DNA of 64,000 nt from Collimonas sp. OK412. GTDB taxonomy: Bacteria > Pseudomonadota > Gammaproteobacteria > Burkholderiales > Burkholderiaceae_D. The notes under the pieces were generated by a model. That model did no database searches and was not told where the DNA came from. It worked only from the letters and a program-made list of their open reading frames with translations. The position numbers and the translations under genes were made by a program. The stretch spans positions 124,001-188,000 of the forward strand of contig NZ_FOLC01000006.1 in NCBI RefSeq assembly GCF_900112135.1, read 5' to 3'. Shown in pieces: positions 29,481 through 37,619 of the stretch (position 1 is its first letter; each line of letters opens with the position of its first letter).

Positions 29481-30620
29481 CTAAAGCTCCGCTTCCTTCT
29501 TGCCGCCACGGCGACGCAAGTCGGCCTGGCTCTTCGAAGACGGCTTGCCTGCCTGATCAATCTCGGTAACAGATTGCCTTTCACTGTTGAGCTCGGAGCG
29601 AGATGGCGCGGAAGTTTGGCCGCTGTCCAGCAGGCTTCGACATAGTGCCGCGACCGGAGTATCGTCGAATTCGGGGTTGACAATACACGGTGCAATGTCG
29701 ATCCGGGCAACAGTGTTCCCGAGATCCAACTTGATTTGTTCGTTCAGCGTTCTCAGAAAATCTGGCAGCCGATTATTGGGAACATGGAATTCTCCGTAGT
29801 TGGGATCGAACAATGTCATGTGTCCTTGGCCCGCATGATGGATTGCCCAGGTGTGCCGCGGTGACTGGCGCCCAGGAAGACTGAGCCGCAACATCGCATA
29901 CCCGGTGATTGTTTCGAGCGCCCTGGGAAGCATCTCCATGCGCAGATTGGAATGCGAGTTGACGTGCAGCGCCATGCGATTGAGGTCGTTGATGGTCTTG
30001 GTGTAGATCGCATCGTGGGTTCCAGGCTTCGAACTCCACGCATCGATGCCAAGCAGGCGCCCGATGCTGAAATCGTCGGCGCGATTATCGCTATAGGCGC
30101 TCTGATGGATATTCGCATGGACCGTGCCTTCGAACGATGCCAGCGCGTTGAGCCGATCTGTGGCGGCGGCTAGCGGACTGGCTTCACGCAATCTCATCCA
30201 TATATGGCACTGCCCATTGCAGGCGCCTTCCCAGCGGCTCATCTCTTCGTCGCTGAAATGGGTTAAGAATGCTGCACCCTGATTGGTTCGGGCCAGCAAA
30301 GCCGTCTTCAGGCCCGGAAGCAGGTCACCTCCCCAGTTCCTGTCTGACTCAATCTGTTCCGCCGATGGAATTGCGTGCGGGCCTTGGCTGCGAACGTCCC
30401 TGACAAAAGGCAGGCGCGCGGACCTGCGTGCCGGTTCCGGCCGGATCTCCGGCGTCGCGCTGGATACCCGGCGCGGCAATCCATCAAACGACTCACCGCG
30501 GCGCTGTCGTGCAACAGGCCGGGCGGGCTGAGCGGAAGCGTTCTCACCGTCAACCGAAGAATGCTCATCGACCGGGGAAAAAACAGGATGTTCGGCAGCC
30601 GAAGACACTTTGGGTGGCAT
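29481..30620 (-). CDS. YopT/AvrPphB-type cysteine protease (peptidase C58), candidate type III effector
   Basis: A 379-residue protein with the C58 (YopT/AvrPphB) core. Catalytic Cys134 is in EGACNGQCHIW, His257 in RHTWAIH and Asp272 in LFDPNYGEFH. His to Asp spacing is 15 residues, as I recall for AvrPphB. The first 100 residues are polar, Ser/Pro/Arg-rich and disordered, as in secreted effectors; the C-terminus is basic. Related effectors are injected by type III secretion and cleave host proteins (for example Rho GTPases or kinases). The start at 30620 is preferred because the promoter's -10 element (30655-30660) overlaps the earlier ATG at 30656; an ATG at 30638 is also possible. No signal peptide. 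Confidence 0.85.
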   Translation of the reverse strand: MPPKVSSAAEHPVFSPVDEHSSVDGENASAQPARPVARQRRGESFDGLPRRVSSATPEIRPEPARRSARLPFVRDVRSQGPHAIPSAEQIESDRNWGGDLLPGLKTALLARTNQGAAFLTHFSDEEMSRWEGACNGQCHIWMRLREASPLAAATDRLNALASFEGTVHANIHQSAYSDNRADDFSIGRLLGIDAWSSKPGTHDAIYTKTINDLNRMALHVNSHSNLRMEMLPRALETITGYAMLRLSLPGRQSPRHTWAIHHAGQGHMTLFDPNYGEFHVPNNRLPDFLRTLNEQIKLDLGNTVARIDIAPCIVNPEFDDTPVAALCRSLLDSGQTSAPSRSELNSERQSVTEIDQAGKPSSKSQADLRRRGGKKEAEL

Positions 30621-30654
30621 AACGTTTCTATAGCACATGGATTGACATGCTCGC

Positions 30655-30715
30655 ATCCTATGACGTCATGTTGGTTGGCATCGAGAAGAAACGAAACATG
30701 TTCCGCCAGGCCGAA
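30655..30715 (-). promoter_or_regulatory. hrpII/PIP-type promoter (TTCG-N16-TTCG plus -10) of the C58 protease gene
   Basis: On the minus strand TTCG at 30712-30715, exactly 16 bases, then TTCG at 30692-30695; 31 bases further a TAGGAT element (30655-30660) fits the YANNRT -10 box placed 30-32 bp after the box in HrpB/HrpX-regulated promoters of Ralstonia and Xanthomonas. This supports transcription starting near 30648 and regulation by an AraC-type HrpB-like activator elsewhere in the genome. Confidence 0.8.
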
Positions 30716-30888
30716 ACGGGCGTTCCACTGAATACCTCGTCACTCGTTCTTTGCCTGCCTCCCAGGCGCTTCATGGCATAGTTGTAACCGCGTGTAATGT
30801 GCGTCAACAAACCCTTTGCAGCACTCGTTAATTGCTCAGGTCCTCAGGAATTATCCGGGGGTAATCAAGATAACGTAAAGGTGCACAA

Positions 30889-31230
30889 ATGAACAAATTA
30901 ATCGCTACTTTGATCGCAGGCTTGTTTGCTACTTCTGTTTTCGCCCAAGGTGTTGCACCAGCTGCTCCAGCCGCACCGGCAGCCGCGCCTGCCGCAGTTA
31001 CTGCCGCCACTACCCCGGCAGTCAAGGCTGATGCAAAGACGGAAGCAAAGACCGCTGGCACTGAAGCCAAGGTCAATACCGCGACAAGCAAGGCGCACCA
31101 CAAGACTGTAAAAGCCAAGTCGGAAGCAAAAAAACCTGTCGCAAAAGAAAAGGCAGAAGCACCGGCAGCCAAGGCTGACATCAAGGCGCCTGTTGCCAAG
31201 GCCGATGTGAAAGAAGCTGCACCTAAGTAA
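30889..31230 (+). CDS. Exported Ala/Lys-rich small protein
   Basis: A 113-residue protein with a Sec signal peptide (MNKLIATLIAGLFATSVFA, cleavage before QG). The mature part is an Ala/Pro/Lys-rich low-complexity repeat region (AKTEAKTAGTEAK, KAKSEAKKPVAKEKAEAPAAK). It should be periplasmic and intrinsically disordered or helical. AAGGTG precedes the ATG. Histone-like and acid-response proteins have this composition; no specific family is recognised. Confidence 0.6.
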   Translation: MNKLIATLIAGLFATSVFAQGVAPAAPAAPAAAPAAVTAATTPAVKADAKTEAKTAGTEAKVNTATSKAHHKTVKAKSEAKKPVAKEKAEAPAAKADIKAPVAKADVKEAAPK

Positions 31231-31671
31231 TCAGCATCACGCCGTGAACGTCGCGGCTGCAATCAAGATGGTGGCCATGCATGCGGAAAATGACGCGTCC
31301 ATGGCCATTATCCGTTTCGATTGCGAAAGAGGTTTGCGTCAACCCTAGGGAATTCAGGCCCAGATGCGTATGCAGGCGAGCTGCGCGGCCATTGCCATAT
31401 TGGCGAATCTTGACGGGATAGATCGAGTCTTTTTATTGTTTTTGATCGGTAGGGTGGGCACCCGTGCCCACGCTGAATTTCACGCACCAGATCCAAATCA
31501 GGAGCCTGAAAATTTCGGCTCCGATCGGCGAGACAAACAGCAACAGGCCAGTTCGATTTTCAGTGCCGACCTAAGTGGGTTCGATCCAGGTGCGGCCGTT
31601 GCTAAGCCGATGGGTTCTCACTACGAGCGATAAGCCGACATCAGAAATATAGTCGGTTCAGCGTTGCTTCT
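31231..31671. other. 441-bp gene-free region with a REP-like motif
   Basis: No convincing gene. GGTAGGGTGGGCACCCGTGC-CCACGC at 31449-31473 contains the short inverted repeat GTGGGCAC/GTGCCCAC, and a related copy lies at 36187-36209. Confidence 0.4.
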
Positions 31672-32208
31672 TTATGTACCAGACGGATTCTTGCTTGGTT
31701 TGTTTAATGGCGTTTCTGTACACACAATATCTTCACCCATGCTCCATTGCGTAAGCAACGTCGCGCCGGTGGAATCGCGCGAAAGGCAAAATATGCCCAG
31801 ATAGTGATATCGGGCGCCAAAGTCGACAAGATAAGGCATTCCGTATTGCAGGGGCTTTGGTTCCGCCAGTATCTTTCCAGCTTGCCAGGTCTCGCCGTAT
31901 TTGACACATTGGTCTGCGCTGGCTGGCAACGGTCGCGAACCACGATCTTCAGAAATATGCCAAGCGATTTTACCTTGCATGGGTTCCACGGTAATGGATC
32001 GCTGCCTTGCTCCTTTATCTTCCTCAGTCATCGCAGTCGAAAAGAAACAAGGAACGTCGTCCTTCAGAATGACCTGTGCCATTAATAATTCATGGATTGC
32101 TGACGCATCATAACCGCTAAACATTGCACCAGATTGGCTTGATATAGCAGAACCACCGACAAGCAAAATACAGGCAATCTGACGTTGTAGAAAACTGCGA
32201 AAAGGCAT
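31672..32208 (-). CDS. Exported protein, candidate periplasmic T6SS immunity protein
   Basis: A 178-residue protein with an N-terminal signal (FLQRQIACILLVGGSAISSQSG) and a cysteine-containing domain (VPCFFST, QCVKYGETW, GIFCLSRDS). That cysteine and aromatic pattern resembles periplasmic lipoproteins annotated as putative T6SS immunity. A classic lipobox is not evident. It is the last of four genes behind the PAAR-lipase pair, with a 40-bp gap to the duplicated membrane proteins. Confidence 0.5.
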   Translation of the reverse strand: MPFRSFLQRQIACILLVGGSAISSQSGAMFSGYDASAIHELLMAQVILKDDVPCFFSTAMTEEDKGARQRSITVEPMQGKIAWHISEDRGSRPLPASADQCVKYGETWQAGKILAEPKPLQYGMPYLVDFGARYHYLGIFCLSRDSTGATLLTQWSMGEDIVCTETPLNKPSKNPSGT

Positions 32209-32248
32209 TTTTCAGTCCTCAATATGAGTTGTTGTCGGTAACAGTGAA

Positions 32249-32620
32249 TTACCCGATGTGCATTGAGCCCCAGTATGAGTAGCGCTGCCCAAGCCAAACA
32301 AACACGATTGACACAAAGAGAGAAACAAGAACGGTGTTTCGCAAGAATCGCACTTCAGAAGGTATCTTCCTGACGGCTCCCCAAAAAATCACATTGGCAA
32401 TCTGGCAGATAACGATGGAGAGGATGAGATAGGCTGCATAGGTCACGCCGACGCCAACATTTCTCATTTCGTACCTATCAAAGAAAATCGCAAATATGCA
32501 GTAAAAGACTGCCATCAGGACTTGCAGTGAATTCACGGCGCAGACAAAAAATCGCTTGGATAATCCAGTTTGCGTTTGCGCATGTAATTGCCTAACGATG
32601 ACTTGATCCCCAGTACGCAT
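32249..32620 (-). CDS. Four-helix membrane protein, copy 2 of a tandem duplication
   Basis: A 123-residue membrane protein from ATG 32620; it overlaps the end of the preceding paralogue by 29 bp. It shares with that neighbour KRFF/KRIF, VFYC-x-FAIFF-x-(R/K)Y, RNVG-x-(G/S)V-x-Y, CQI-x-N, PSEV-x-(F/Y)LRN and WLGQ-(R/H)YSYWGS. Four hydrophobic helices are visible. It may be a membrane immunity protein for the lipase effector. Its reading frame across the junction shows signs of rearranged starts. Confidence 0.6.
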   Translation of the reverse strand: MRTGDQVIVRQLHAQTQTGLSKRFFVCAVNSLQVLMAVFYCIFAIFFDRYEMRNVGVGVTYAAYLILSIVICQIANVIFWGAVRKIPSEVRFLRNTVLVSLFVSIVFVWLGQRYSYWGSMHIG

Positions 32621-32909
32621 AGTGCTGCCCAAGCCAAACTGACATGATCACTAGAGAAAATGCAGCCACGGCGATGTTTCGCAGATAGTAGACCTCGGAG
32701 GGAGTTCTCCTGACGAAAAACCAGTAGAGGAGATTTGTAATCTGGCAAATCGCAACCGATAACATGACATAGCCCATATATATGACGCTTGGACCGACAT
32801 TCCTATCATCGTATTTGGCAAAAAAAATTGCAAAAACGCAGTAAAAGACCGCGAATACAATTTGCTGAAAATTTATCAGGCTGATGAATATTCGCTTGGT
32901 TAATTGCAT
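32592..32909 (-). CDS. Four-helix membrane protein, copy 1 of a tandem duplication
   Basis: A 105-residue membrane protein starting MQLTKRIFISLINFQQ, overlapping the lipase stop by one base and preceded by TTGAGG. Four hydrophobic helices (residues about 8-27, 38-62, 75-95). Highly similar to the next gene. It is placed directly after the lipase effector gene, the usual spot for an immunity gene. Confidence 0.65.
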   Translation of the reverse strand: MQLTKRIFISLINFQQIVFAVFYCVFAIFFAKYDDRNVGPSVIYMGYVMLSVAICQITNLLYWFFVRRTPSEVYYLRNIAVAAFSLVIMSVWLGQHYAYWGSSHR

Positions 32910-33607
32910 TACCTCAATCCCTCATCAAACATTTTTTTTGCCAGTGAGGCCCAACGGGCGGGACTTTCTGCTGTCGCGTGGGCATAATAAAAATGCCCTT
33001 CCCCTTTGTTTCGGTCCTGCTGATGCTGAATGAGTGGCACTGCATTGATAAGATCGAGCTGCGTGATGCCAGCGTAGATGGGATCACCATGATCTGTCAA
33101 ATTGACCACAACGACCTTTTTGATATTTTTGTTGATCTTTAATTTGTTCAAGAAATCACGATCGATCGGAGAGGCAATGAGAACTAGATGGCTTACGACG
33201 TGCCCCTGATTTGCGTAGAAATTTGCTGTTTGTGCGGCAAGTAGCGATCCATAGGAATATCCAATCATATTGAATTGCGTTGCCGATGAATCCATTCCTT
33301 TTGAAATAACCCATTCATCGTCGTCTTCATAGCGAATAAGCAGTCCGGCTCGAAGTGCATCAACAATTGGGCCTGCATCTACGCCTACATCATTGACTGC
33401 CGAATTGGTTAGGCCTGCATTAACGTTATGAATCCCAGCTGCATAGAACGCCTTTAACTGCGGCTCTACGTATTTTCCGTCCAGGCCGGCGCCACCCCAA
33501 TACAGGGTCCCTCTAGGTTTCTTTACGTATACTTTGACGGGCTTGGTATCACTGCGCAATGTCATGACGGCTGTCATGACAACAATAGGAGCTAAGGGCA
33601 ATGGCAT
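32909..33607 (-). CDS. GxSxG alpha/beta-hydrolase, candidate T6SS lipase effector
   Basis: A 232-residue hydrolase with the nucleophile elbow GYSYGS (about residue 117), a likely catalytic Asp in TDHGDPIYAG and His in GEGHFYYAH. The hydrophobic N-terminus (LPLAPIVVMTAVM) may be a membrane-contacting stretch rather than a signal. It overlaps the PAAR gene by 1 bp and is followed by putative immunity genes, which makes an antibacterial T6SS phospholipase or lipase likely. The exact Tle family cannot be named with confidence. Confidence 0.75.
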   Translation of the reverse strand: MPLPLAPIVVMTAVMTLRSDTKPVKVYVKKPRGTLYWGGAGLDGKYVEPQLKAFYAAGIHNVNAGLTNSAVNDVGVDAGPIVDALRAGLLIRYEDDDEWVISKGMDSSATQFNMIGYSYGSLLAAQTANFYANQGHVVSHLVLIASPIDRDFLNKLKINKNIKKVVVVNLTDHGDPIYAGITQLDLINAVPLIQHQQDRNKGEGHFYYAHATAESPARWASLAKKMFDEGLR

Positions 33608-34128
33608 TACATGCCCTCCGCAAAAATCTCGATCTTGATTTCCTCGCCCACATTGGCCGAAACCGTCTCTGTCACGCCCATCTCATTTGTCCGGCCTTCT
33701 ACAACCCTGTCTGAATAATGCATACGATAGAGTCGATTTCGTAGCACTTCGCCCGTGCCATCGTCGATGAGATAAAAATGCTGATCAAATTCATGGCTCG
33801 ATGCGGAACGGTCGTTGTTAGAGCTGAATGCGTTAGCGGACGAACTGTAACCAGCAGCATCATTGCCATTTCCGCCACCGAAGCTGGAAACCAAAGCACA
33901 CCCACATTCGCTGACATGCCCATCCAAAGCTACCGGCACACCCATCACCCTGTACGACGGACATCCTTCAATAATCTGATTGATCCCATGCAGCGGACAA
34001 TCCACCAAGTCCCCGACGCGCGCAACCGCCCTGCCAAGCACCTTCTTTGCAGGCGAGCCTGTCATCACCTGCCCGCCAAGTACGTTTTGGTCGCCGACCC
34101 GTATGATTCCTTTTCCAAGCACCATCAT
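33607..34128 (-). CDS. PAAR-domain protein with C-terminal extension
   Basis: A 173-residue protein from ATG 34128 (GAGGAG seven bases upstream). Residues about 3-95 are the PAAR repeat domain (GKGIIRVGDQNVLGGQVMTGS, VGDLVDCPLHG, ALDGHVSECGCALVSS), which caps the VgrG tip and carries effectors. The extension (GGNGNDAAGYSSSANAFSS linker, then a beta domain with YLIDDGTGEVLRNRLYRMHY) likely binds the adjacent lipase. Confidence 0.88.
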   Translation of the reverse strand: MMVLGKGIIRVGDQNVLGGQVMTGSPAKKVLGRAVARVGDLVDCPLHGINQIIEGCPSYRVMGVPVALDGHVSECGCALVSSFGGGNGNDAAGYSSSANAFSSNNDRSASSHEFDQHFYLIDDGTGEVLRNRLYRMHYSDRVVEGRTNEMGVTETVSANVGEEIKIEIFAEGM

Positions 34129-34549
34129 TTGTCTCTCCTCATTCATCTTCCCGTGCAGCGAAGTTCCATTGCCTGAATTCCGGGTCTGCTGCGTTGTGGG
34201 TCGGTGTTCAGCATGGGTCTTCAATCAAGAAACTGCTTCAGACGAATGACGGGTATTACTTGGCGGTCCGTCGAATGCCTGGCGGTGACGTGGTTTGCTA
34301 GTGCGCTAATATTATCTTTTAATTAATGTTGCAATATTAGCACGTAACATTCAGAATGAAAGCAGCGCTGGTCAAAGTCGACGCGGCGCGGAGTGTATGT
34401 TCTGGCCCCGCGCGACATCGAGAAGCGCTTCCCCGACGAGGGCGAGAGTCTATCCTGTCCGTATATCCGCTGATGTTTGACGTTTTTCAATAACAGCAGC
34501 TACTCTTAAAAAAGAGCAATGTGAAACTGAAGGACTGTGCAGATCTATC
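34129..34549. other. 421-bp gene-free region with an AT-rich inverted repeat
   Basis: GCTAATATT (34305-34313) and AATATTAGC (34333-34341) form perfect 9-bp arms around 19 AT-rich bases. It lies between the divergent PAAR operon and the AlbA-type gene and could hold an operator. Nothing else is recognised. Confidence 0.45.
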
Positions 34550-36100
34550 ATGCCCAACAAGTTACCTATCAATTTGCATGACCTGCTGCACCAGCGTACT
34601 GTCGAAGGTGAGCGTATCGAATACAAGACGGGGTGGAATCCTGATCCGGTCTTGCGCACCATCTGCGCGTTCGCCAATGACATAGAGAATCTTGGCGGTG
34701 GCTATATCGTCATCGGGCAAGATTGCGATGCCAACGGACAGCCGGTCTTTCCGCCGACGGGTTTGCCGGACACGCAGCTGGACAGGATTCAGCAAGAGTT
34801 GCTGGCTTTTTGCAACCGGCTGCAGCCGCCGTATTTCCCGGCGCTGAGCGTGGAGCTTGTAGAAGGCCGGAACCTCATCGTGCTGTGGGCACCGGGTGGC
34901 CAGAACCGTCCTTATAAAGCGCCGGCGTCGGTTACTGCCAGACATAAAACCTGGCACTACTATATTCGCCGCTATGCCAGCACCATCGAGGCCAAGGGGG
35001 AAGTTGAGCAGGAACTGCTCGGTTTGACGGCTAAAGTACCGTTCGACGACCGCTTCCAGCAATCTGCCAAGATGGCCGATTTATCGCAGCCGTTGATGCA
35101 GGATTTCCTGGATCAGGTCGGTAGCGAACTGGCGGCAGGCGCGCATGCATTATCGGTAGAGAGTCTGGGGCGGCAGATGAATGTTGTCGGTGGCGCAAGT
35201 GAGTCGCCCTTGCTCAAGAACGTGGGTTTGTTATTTTTTAATGAAAGGCCGGAGCGCTTCTTTCCCGCCACGCAGATTGACGTGCTGTGGTTTCCCGAGG
35301 GCGCAGGCGGTGACCGCTTTGTTGAAAAGACTTTCGAGGGGCCATTAGGCCGCATGACGCGCGAGGCGCTCGACTATATCCAGCGTAATTATCTGCATGA
35401 AACGGTGATTAAACACCCGCAGCGTGCCGAAGCAGAGCGGTTCTGGAATTTCCCCTATGCCGCTGTTGAAGAAGCGCTGGTGAATGCGGTATATCACCGC
35501 TCGTATGAAGAACGCGAGCCGATCGAGGTGCGCATCAGTCATGAAGAGTTGGTCGTGCTGAGTTTTCCAGGCCCTGACCGTTCCATTCGCCTGGCTGATT
35601 TACAGGCAGGACGCGCGGTTAGCCGTCGTTATCGTAACCGGCGCATTGGCGAGTTTCTGAAGGAACTGGATCTCGCGGAAGGACGTGCCACCGGCATCCC
35701 TAAAATTCTGAAAGTCATGATGACGAATGGTTCGCCGGCGCCGGTGTTTGAGAGCGATGAGGAGCGCACCGCATTTGTGATCCGCCTGCCGATTCACGCC
35801 AGATCCCCAGTGGTTTCAGGGGAAGTGACCGGGGAAGTGACCGGGGAAGTGACCGGGGAAGTGACCGGGGAAGTTGAGAAGCTATTACTGGCACTCAATG
35901 GCGAGATGCCGCGTACGGGGCTGCAGCTGGCGTTGGGGTTGAGGCATGAAGATAACTTCCGCAAACTCTATCTGTTGCCGGCGCTTGAAGCAAAAATGGT
36001 CGAAATGACACTGCCTGCTGTGCCGCGCAGCAGCAAGCAGCGCTATCGCCTGACAGCTTTGGGGCGGCAGCGGCGCAGCGAAATCGAAGGCCGGCGCTGA
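34550..36100 (+). CDS. AlbA_2 / ATP-binding (RecG-like) transcriptional regulator
   Basis: A 516-residue protein with an N-terminal Schlafen-type AlbA_2 domain (EYKTGWNPDPVLRTICAFAND-like part at residues 24-60 and GGYIVIGQD), a central HATPase_c-like ATP-binding domain (EEALVNAVYHRSY, VLSFPGPD, RYRNRRIGEFLKELDLAEGRATGIPKI) and a C-terminal winged-helix part (ALNGEMPRTGLQLALGL). Such genes are often called RecG-like and are of uncertain role, possibly linked to phage defence or regulation. Between domains lies an in-frame 12-bp minisatellite coding for repeated GEVT (see that entry). Upstream lies a possible operator. Confidence 0.8.
   Translation: MPNKLPINLHDLLHQRTVEGERIEYKTGWNPDPVLRTICAFANDIENLGGGYIVIGQDCDANGQPVFPPTGLPDTQLDRIQQELLAFCNRLQPPYFPALSVELVEGRNLIVLWAPGGQNRPYKAPASVTARHKTWHYYIRRYASTIEAKGEVEQELLGLTAKVPFDDRFQQSAKMADLSQPLMQDFLDQVGSELAAGAHALSVESLGRQMNVVGGASESPLLKNVGLLFFNERPERFFPATQIDVLWFPEGAGGDRFVEKTFEGPLGRMTREALDYIQRNYLHETVIKHPQRAEAERFWNFPYAAVEEALVNAVYHRSYEEREPIEVRISHEELVVLSFPGPDRSIRLADLQAGRAVSRRYRNRRIGEFLKELDLAEGRATGIPKILKVMMTNGSPAPVFESDEERTAFVIRLPIHARSPVVSGEVTGEVTGEVTGEVTGEVEKLLLALNGEMPRTGLQLALGLRHEDNFRKLYLLPALEAKMVEMTLPAVPRSSKQRYRLTALGRQRRSEIEGRR
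35819..35875 (+). repeat. 12-bp in-frame tandem repeat encoding GEVT
   Basis: The unit GGGGAAGTGACC is repeated about 4.7 times, coding for four GEVT units and GEVE, in the linker before the winged-helix domain. Copy number may vary by slippage and would change the linker length by four residues per unit without breaking the frame. Confidence 0.95.
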
Positions 36101-36186
36101 GCGAGTTGATGACAATCGATGCCAGTGTGCGGCGTCGCTGCTGGCCTCGATTGTGCGAAGCGAATCACCATGTTCTCAGTCTTCTC

Positions 36187-36209
36187 GGGCATCCGTGCCC
36201 ACCCTACGG
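36187..36209. repeat. REP-like motif, second copy
   Basis: GGGCATCCGTGCCCACCCTACGG shares GTAGGGTGGGCAC (reverse strand) with the copy at 31449-31473. Both are intergenic. A scattered short repeat of the genome is likely. Confidence 0.4.
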
Positions 36210-36803
36210 TCTGTCGCTAGTGACTACTTTTGGCGCTTTCTGTCTGACGCTATGAAGCAAGCGGCCGCCGACATCAAAGCCGCGGCAAATTCCGTATGCG
36301 GTCACAGCGGTGACGGCTAGCATAGCCACAGCGTGAACACCCACTGCAGCTAGCGCCAGCATCAGCGAACCAGATGCGGTGATTTCACGCGCAGGCGTGT
36401 TTGTCATGCACAGCGGAATGAACGCCGGCACCAGCATCAATCCGGCGCCGTGCGCGGTGGACATCATGAAGGACCAGAGCGCCAGCCCGACGTGGCCTGC
36501 CGGCGTCCTGATCCGTTTGGTTTTGCGGCTCACCAGGTGATATCCCACGATCATCACAAGCAGCACGCCCGCCAAAACTTGCAACATCGCACGATCCGTA
36601 GCCAGCCCAAGCACCACTGCACCTGCCACCAGCGCGACCGATGCAGCGTGCCCAACCGCAATCGGCGCCAACGCCCGCAACGCCTGCGCCCGATCACCCG
36701 ACTGCAGACCCCGGGCGGCGGCAAACATCCACCCGGTAGCAGGGTTGAGCCCATGGAGAGCCCCAACCCCCGCCACCGCCAGCCATGGCCAAAGGTTAGA
36801 CAT
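36204..36803 (-). CDS. Polytopic membrane protein
   Basis: A 199-residue protein from ATG 36803 (24 bp after the DUF899 stop, so likely cotranscribed). About five to six hydrophobic helices (WPWLAVAGVGALHGLNP, VGHAASVALVAGAVVLGLA, VLAGVLLVMIVGYHLV, MSTAHGAGLMLVPAFIPL, MLALAAVGVHAVAMLAVTAVTAYGI). The GLNPATGW and HG-rich first helix resemble nickel/cobalt or urease-accessory-type transporters, but the metal motif is not certain. Function not assigned. Confidence 0.6.
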   Translation of the reverse strand: MSNLWPWLAVAGVGALHGLNPATGWMFAAARGLQSGDRAQALRALAPIAVGHAASVALVAGAVVLGLATDRAMLQVLAGVLLVMIVGYHLVSRKTKRIRTPAGHVGLALWSFMMSTAHGAGLMLVPAFIPLCMTNTPAREITASGSLMLALAAVGVHAVAMLAVTAVTAYGICRGFDVGGRLLHSVRQKAPKVVTSDRP

Positions 36804-36826
36804 GATGCGCTCAGATAGCCAGTGCT

Positions 36827-37591
36827 TCAGGTATGCGCGCAGCAAGAAGAACCAGCCACTAGCCCCGTCTCATAGCGATCATGATGACGCACCCACTCCA
36901 TCTTGTGCGGCACATCCCGCTCGCCGCGCCCCTCGGGCGTGAGGTCCATCATGTTGTACGCACCCATCATCACCTCCACGCCGCGGCCGTAGGTCGAATA
37001 GGTGTGGAAGATTTGACCCGCGTCATCCTTGTAGAACACGCTGACGCCCGGCGCCTCTTCGTGCGGAAAGGACTGCATGACATAGTTGTAGCTGACCTCG
37101 CCCTTGGCCCGTTCTTCCGGCGTGAAGCTGACGTTGAAGTCGTAATTGAAATCGCTGCCATGCGAGGACACCCACCGGAACCGCCAGCCCATACGCTGAC
37201 GGAAGGGTTCGATCTCAGCCAGCGGCGCGCGCGAAATAGCCACCAGCGTGATATCGCGCTGCGCCAGGTGCGCGTTCATGCCGTCGCTGTGGTCGGCCAT
37301 GAAAGAGCAGCTCGGACAGCCCTGCTCCCACCCCGGGCCGAACATGAAGTGCTGCACCAGCAGCTGGCGGCGGCCGCCGAACAGTTCGGACAGCGTGCGC
37401 CGGCCCTCGGCGGTGTCGAACGCGTAATCCTTCTCGACGCGCTCCCACGGCAGCGCGCGGCGTTCGCGGGCAACCTGGTCATGCAGGTGCATCAGTTCCT
37501 TTTCGCGCGCCAGCAGCGTCTTGCGTTCGCTCAGCCAGCGCTCGCTGGAGACCACGGGATGGTTCTTTACTTCGGAAATAGCGGTGTTCAT
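36827..37591 (-). CDS. DUF899 thioredoxin-like protein
   Basis: A 254-residue DUF899 protein from ATG 37591 (AGGAG upstream). The family is thioredoxin-like without a typical peroxidase centre: LARRREKELMHLHDQVARERRALPW-like start, YAFDTAEGRRTLSELFGGRRQLLVQHFMFGPGWEQGCPSCSF with a CxxC-like pair, VAISRAPLAEI and the YSTYGRGVEV region. Members occur near GST and other detoxification genes. It follows the GST gene with a 28-bp gap. Confidence 0.85.
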   Translation of the reverse strand: MNTAISEVKNHPVVSSERWLSERKTLLAREKELMHLHDQVARERRALPWERVEKDYAFDTAEGRRTLSELFGGRRQLLVQHFMFGPGWEQGCPSCSFMADHSDGMNAHLAQRDITLVAISRAPLAEIEPFRQRMGWRFRWVSSHGSDFNYDFNVSFTPEERAKGEVSYNYVMQSFPHEEAPGVSVFYKDDAGQIFHTYSTYGRGVEVMMGAYNMMDLTPEGRGERDVPHKMEWVRHHDRYETGLVAGSSCCAHT

Positions 37592-37619
37592 GATGTGCTC
37601 CTTGACGGATAGCAAAGGG

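Noticed and set aside
31364-31633. 89-residue plus-strand frame
   Set aside because: It is partly made of the REP-like repeat and lacks a supported start.
35819-35875. Possible CRISPR-like repeat
   Set aside because: Contiguous 12-bp units without spacers, in frame in a protein linker.
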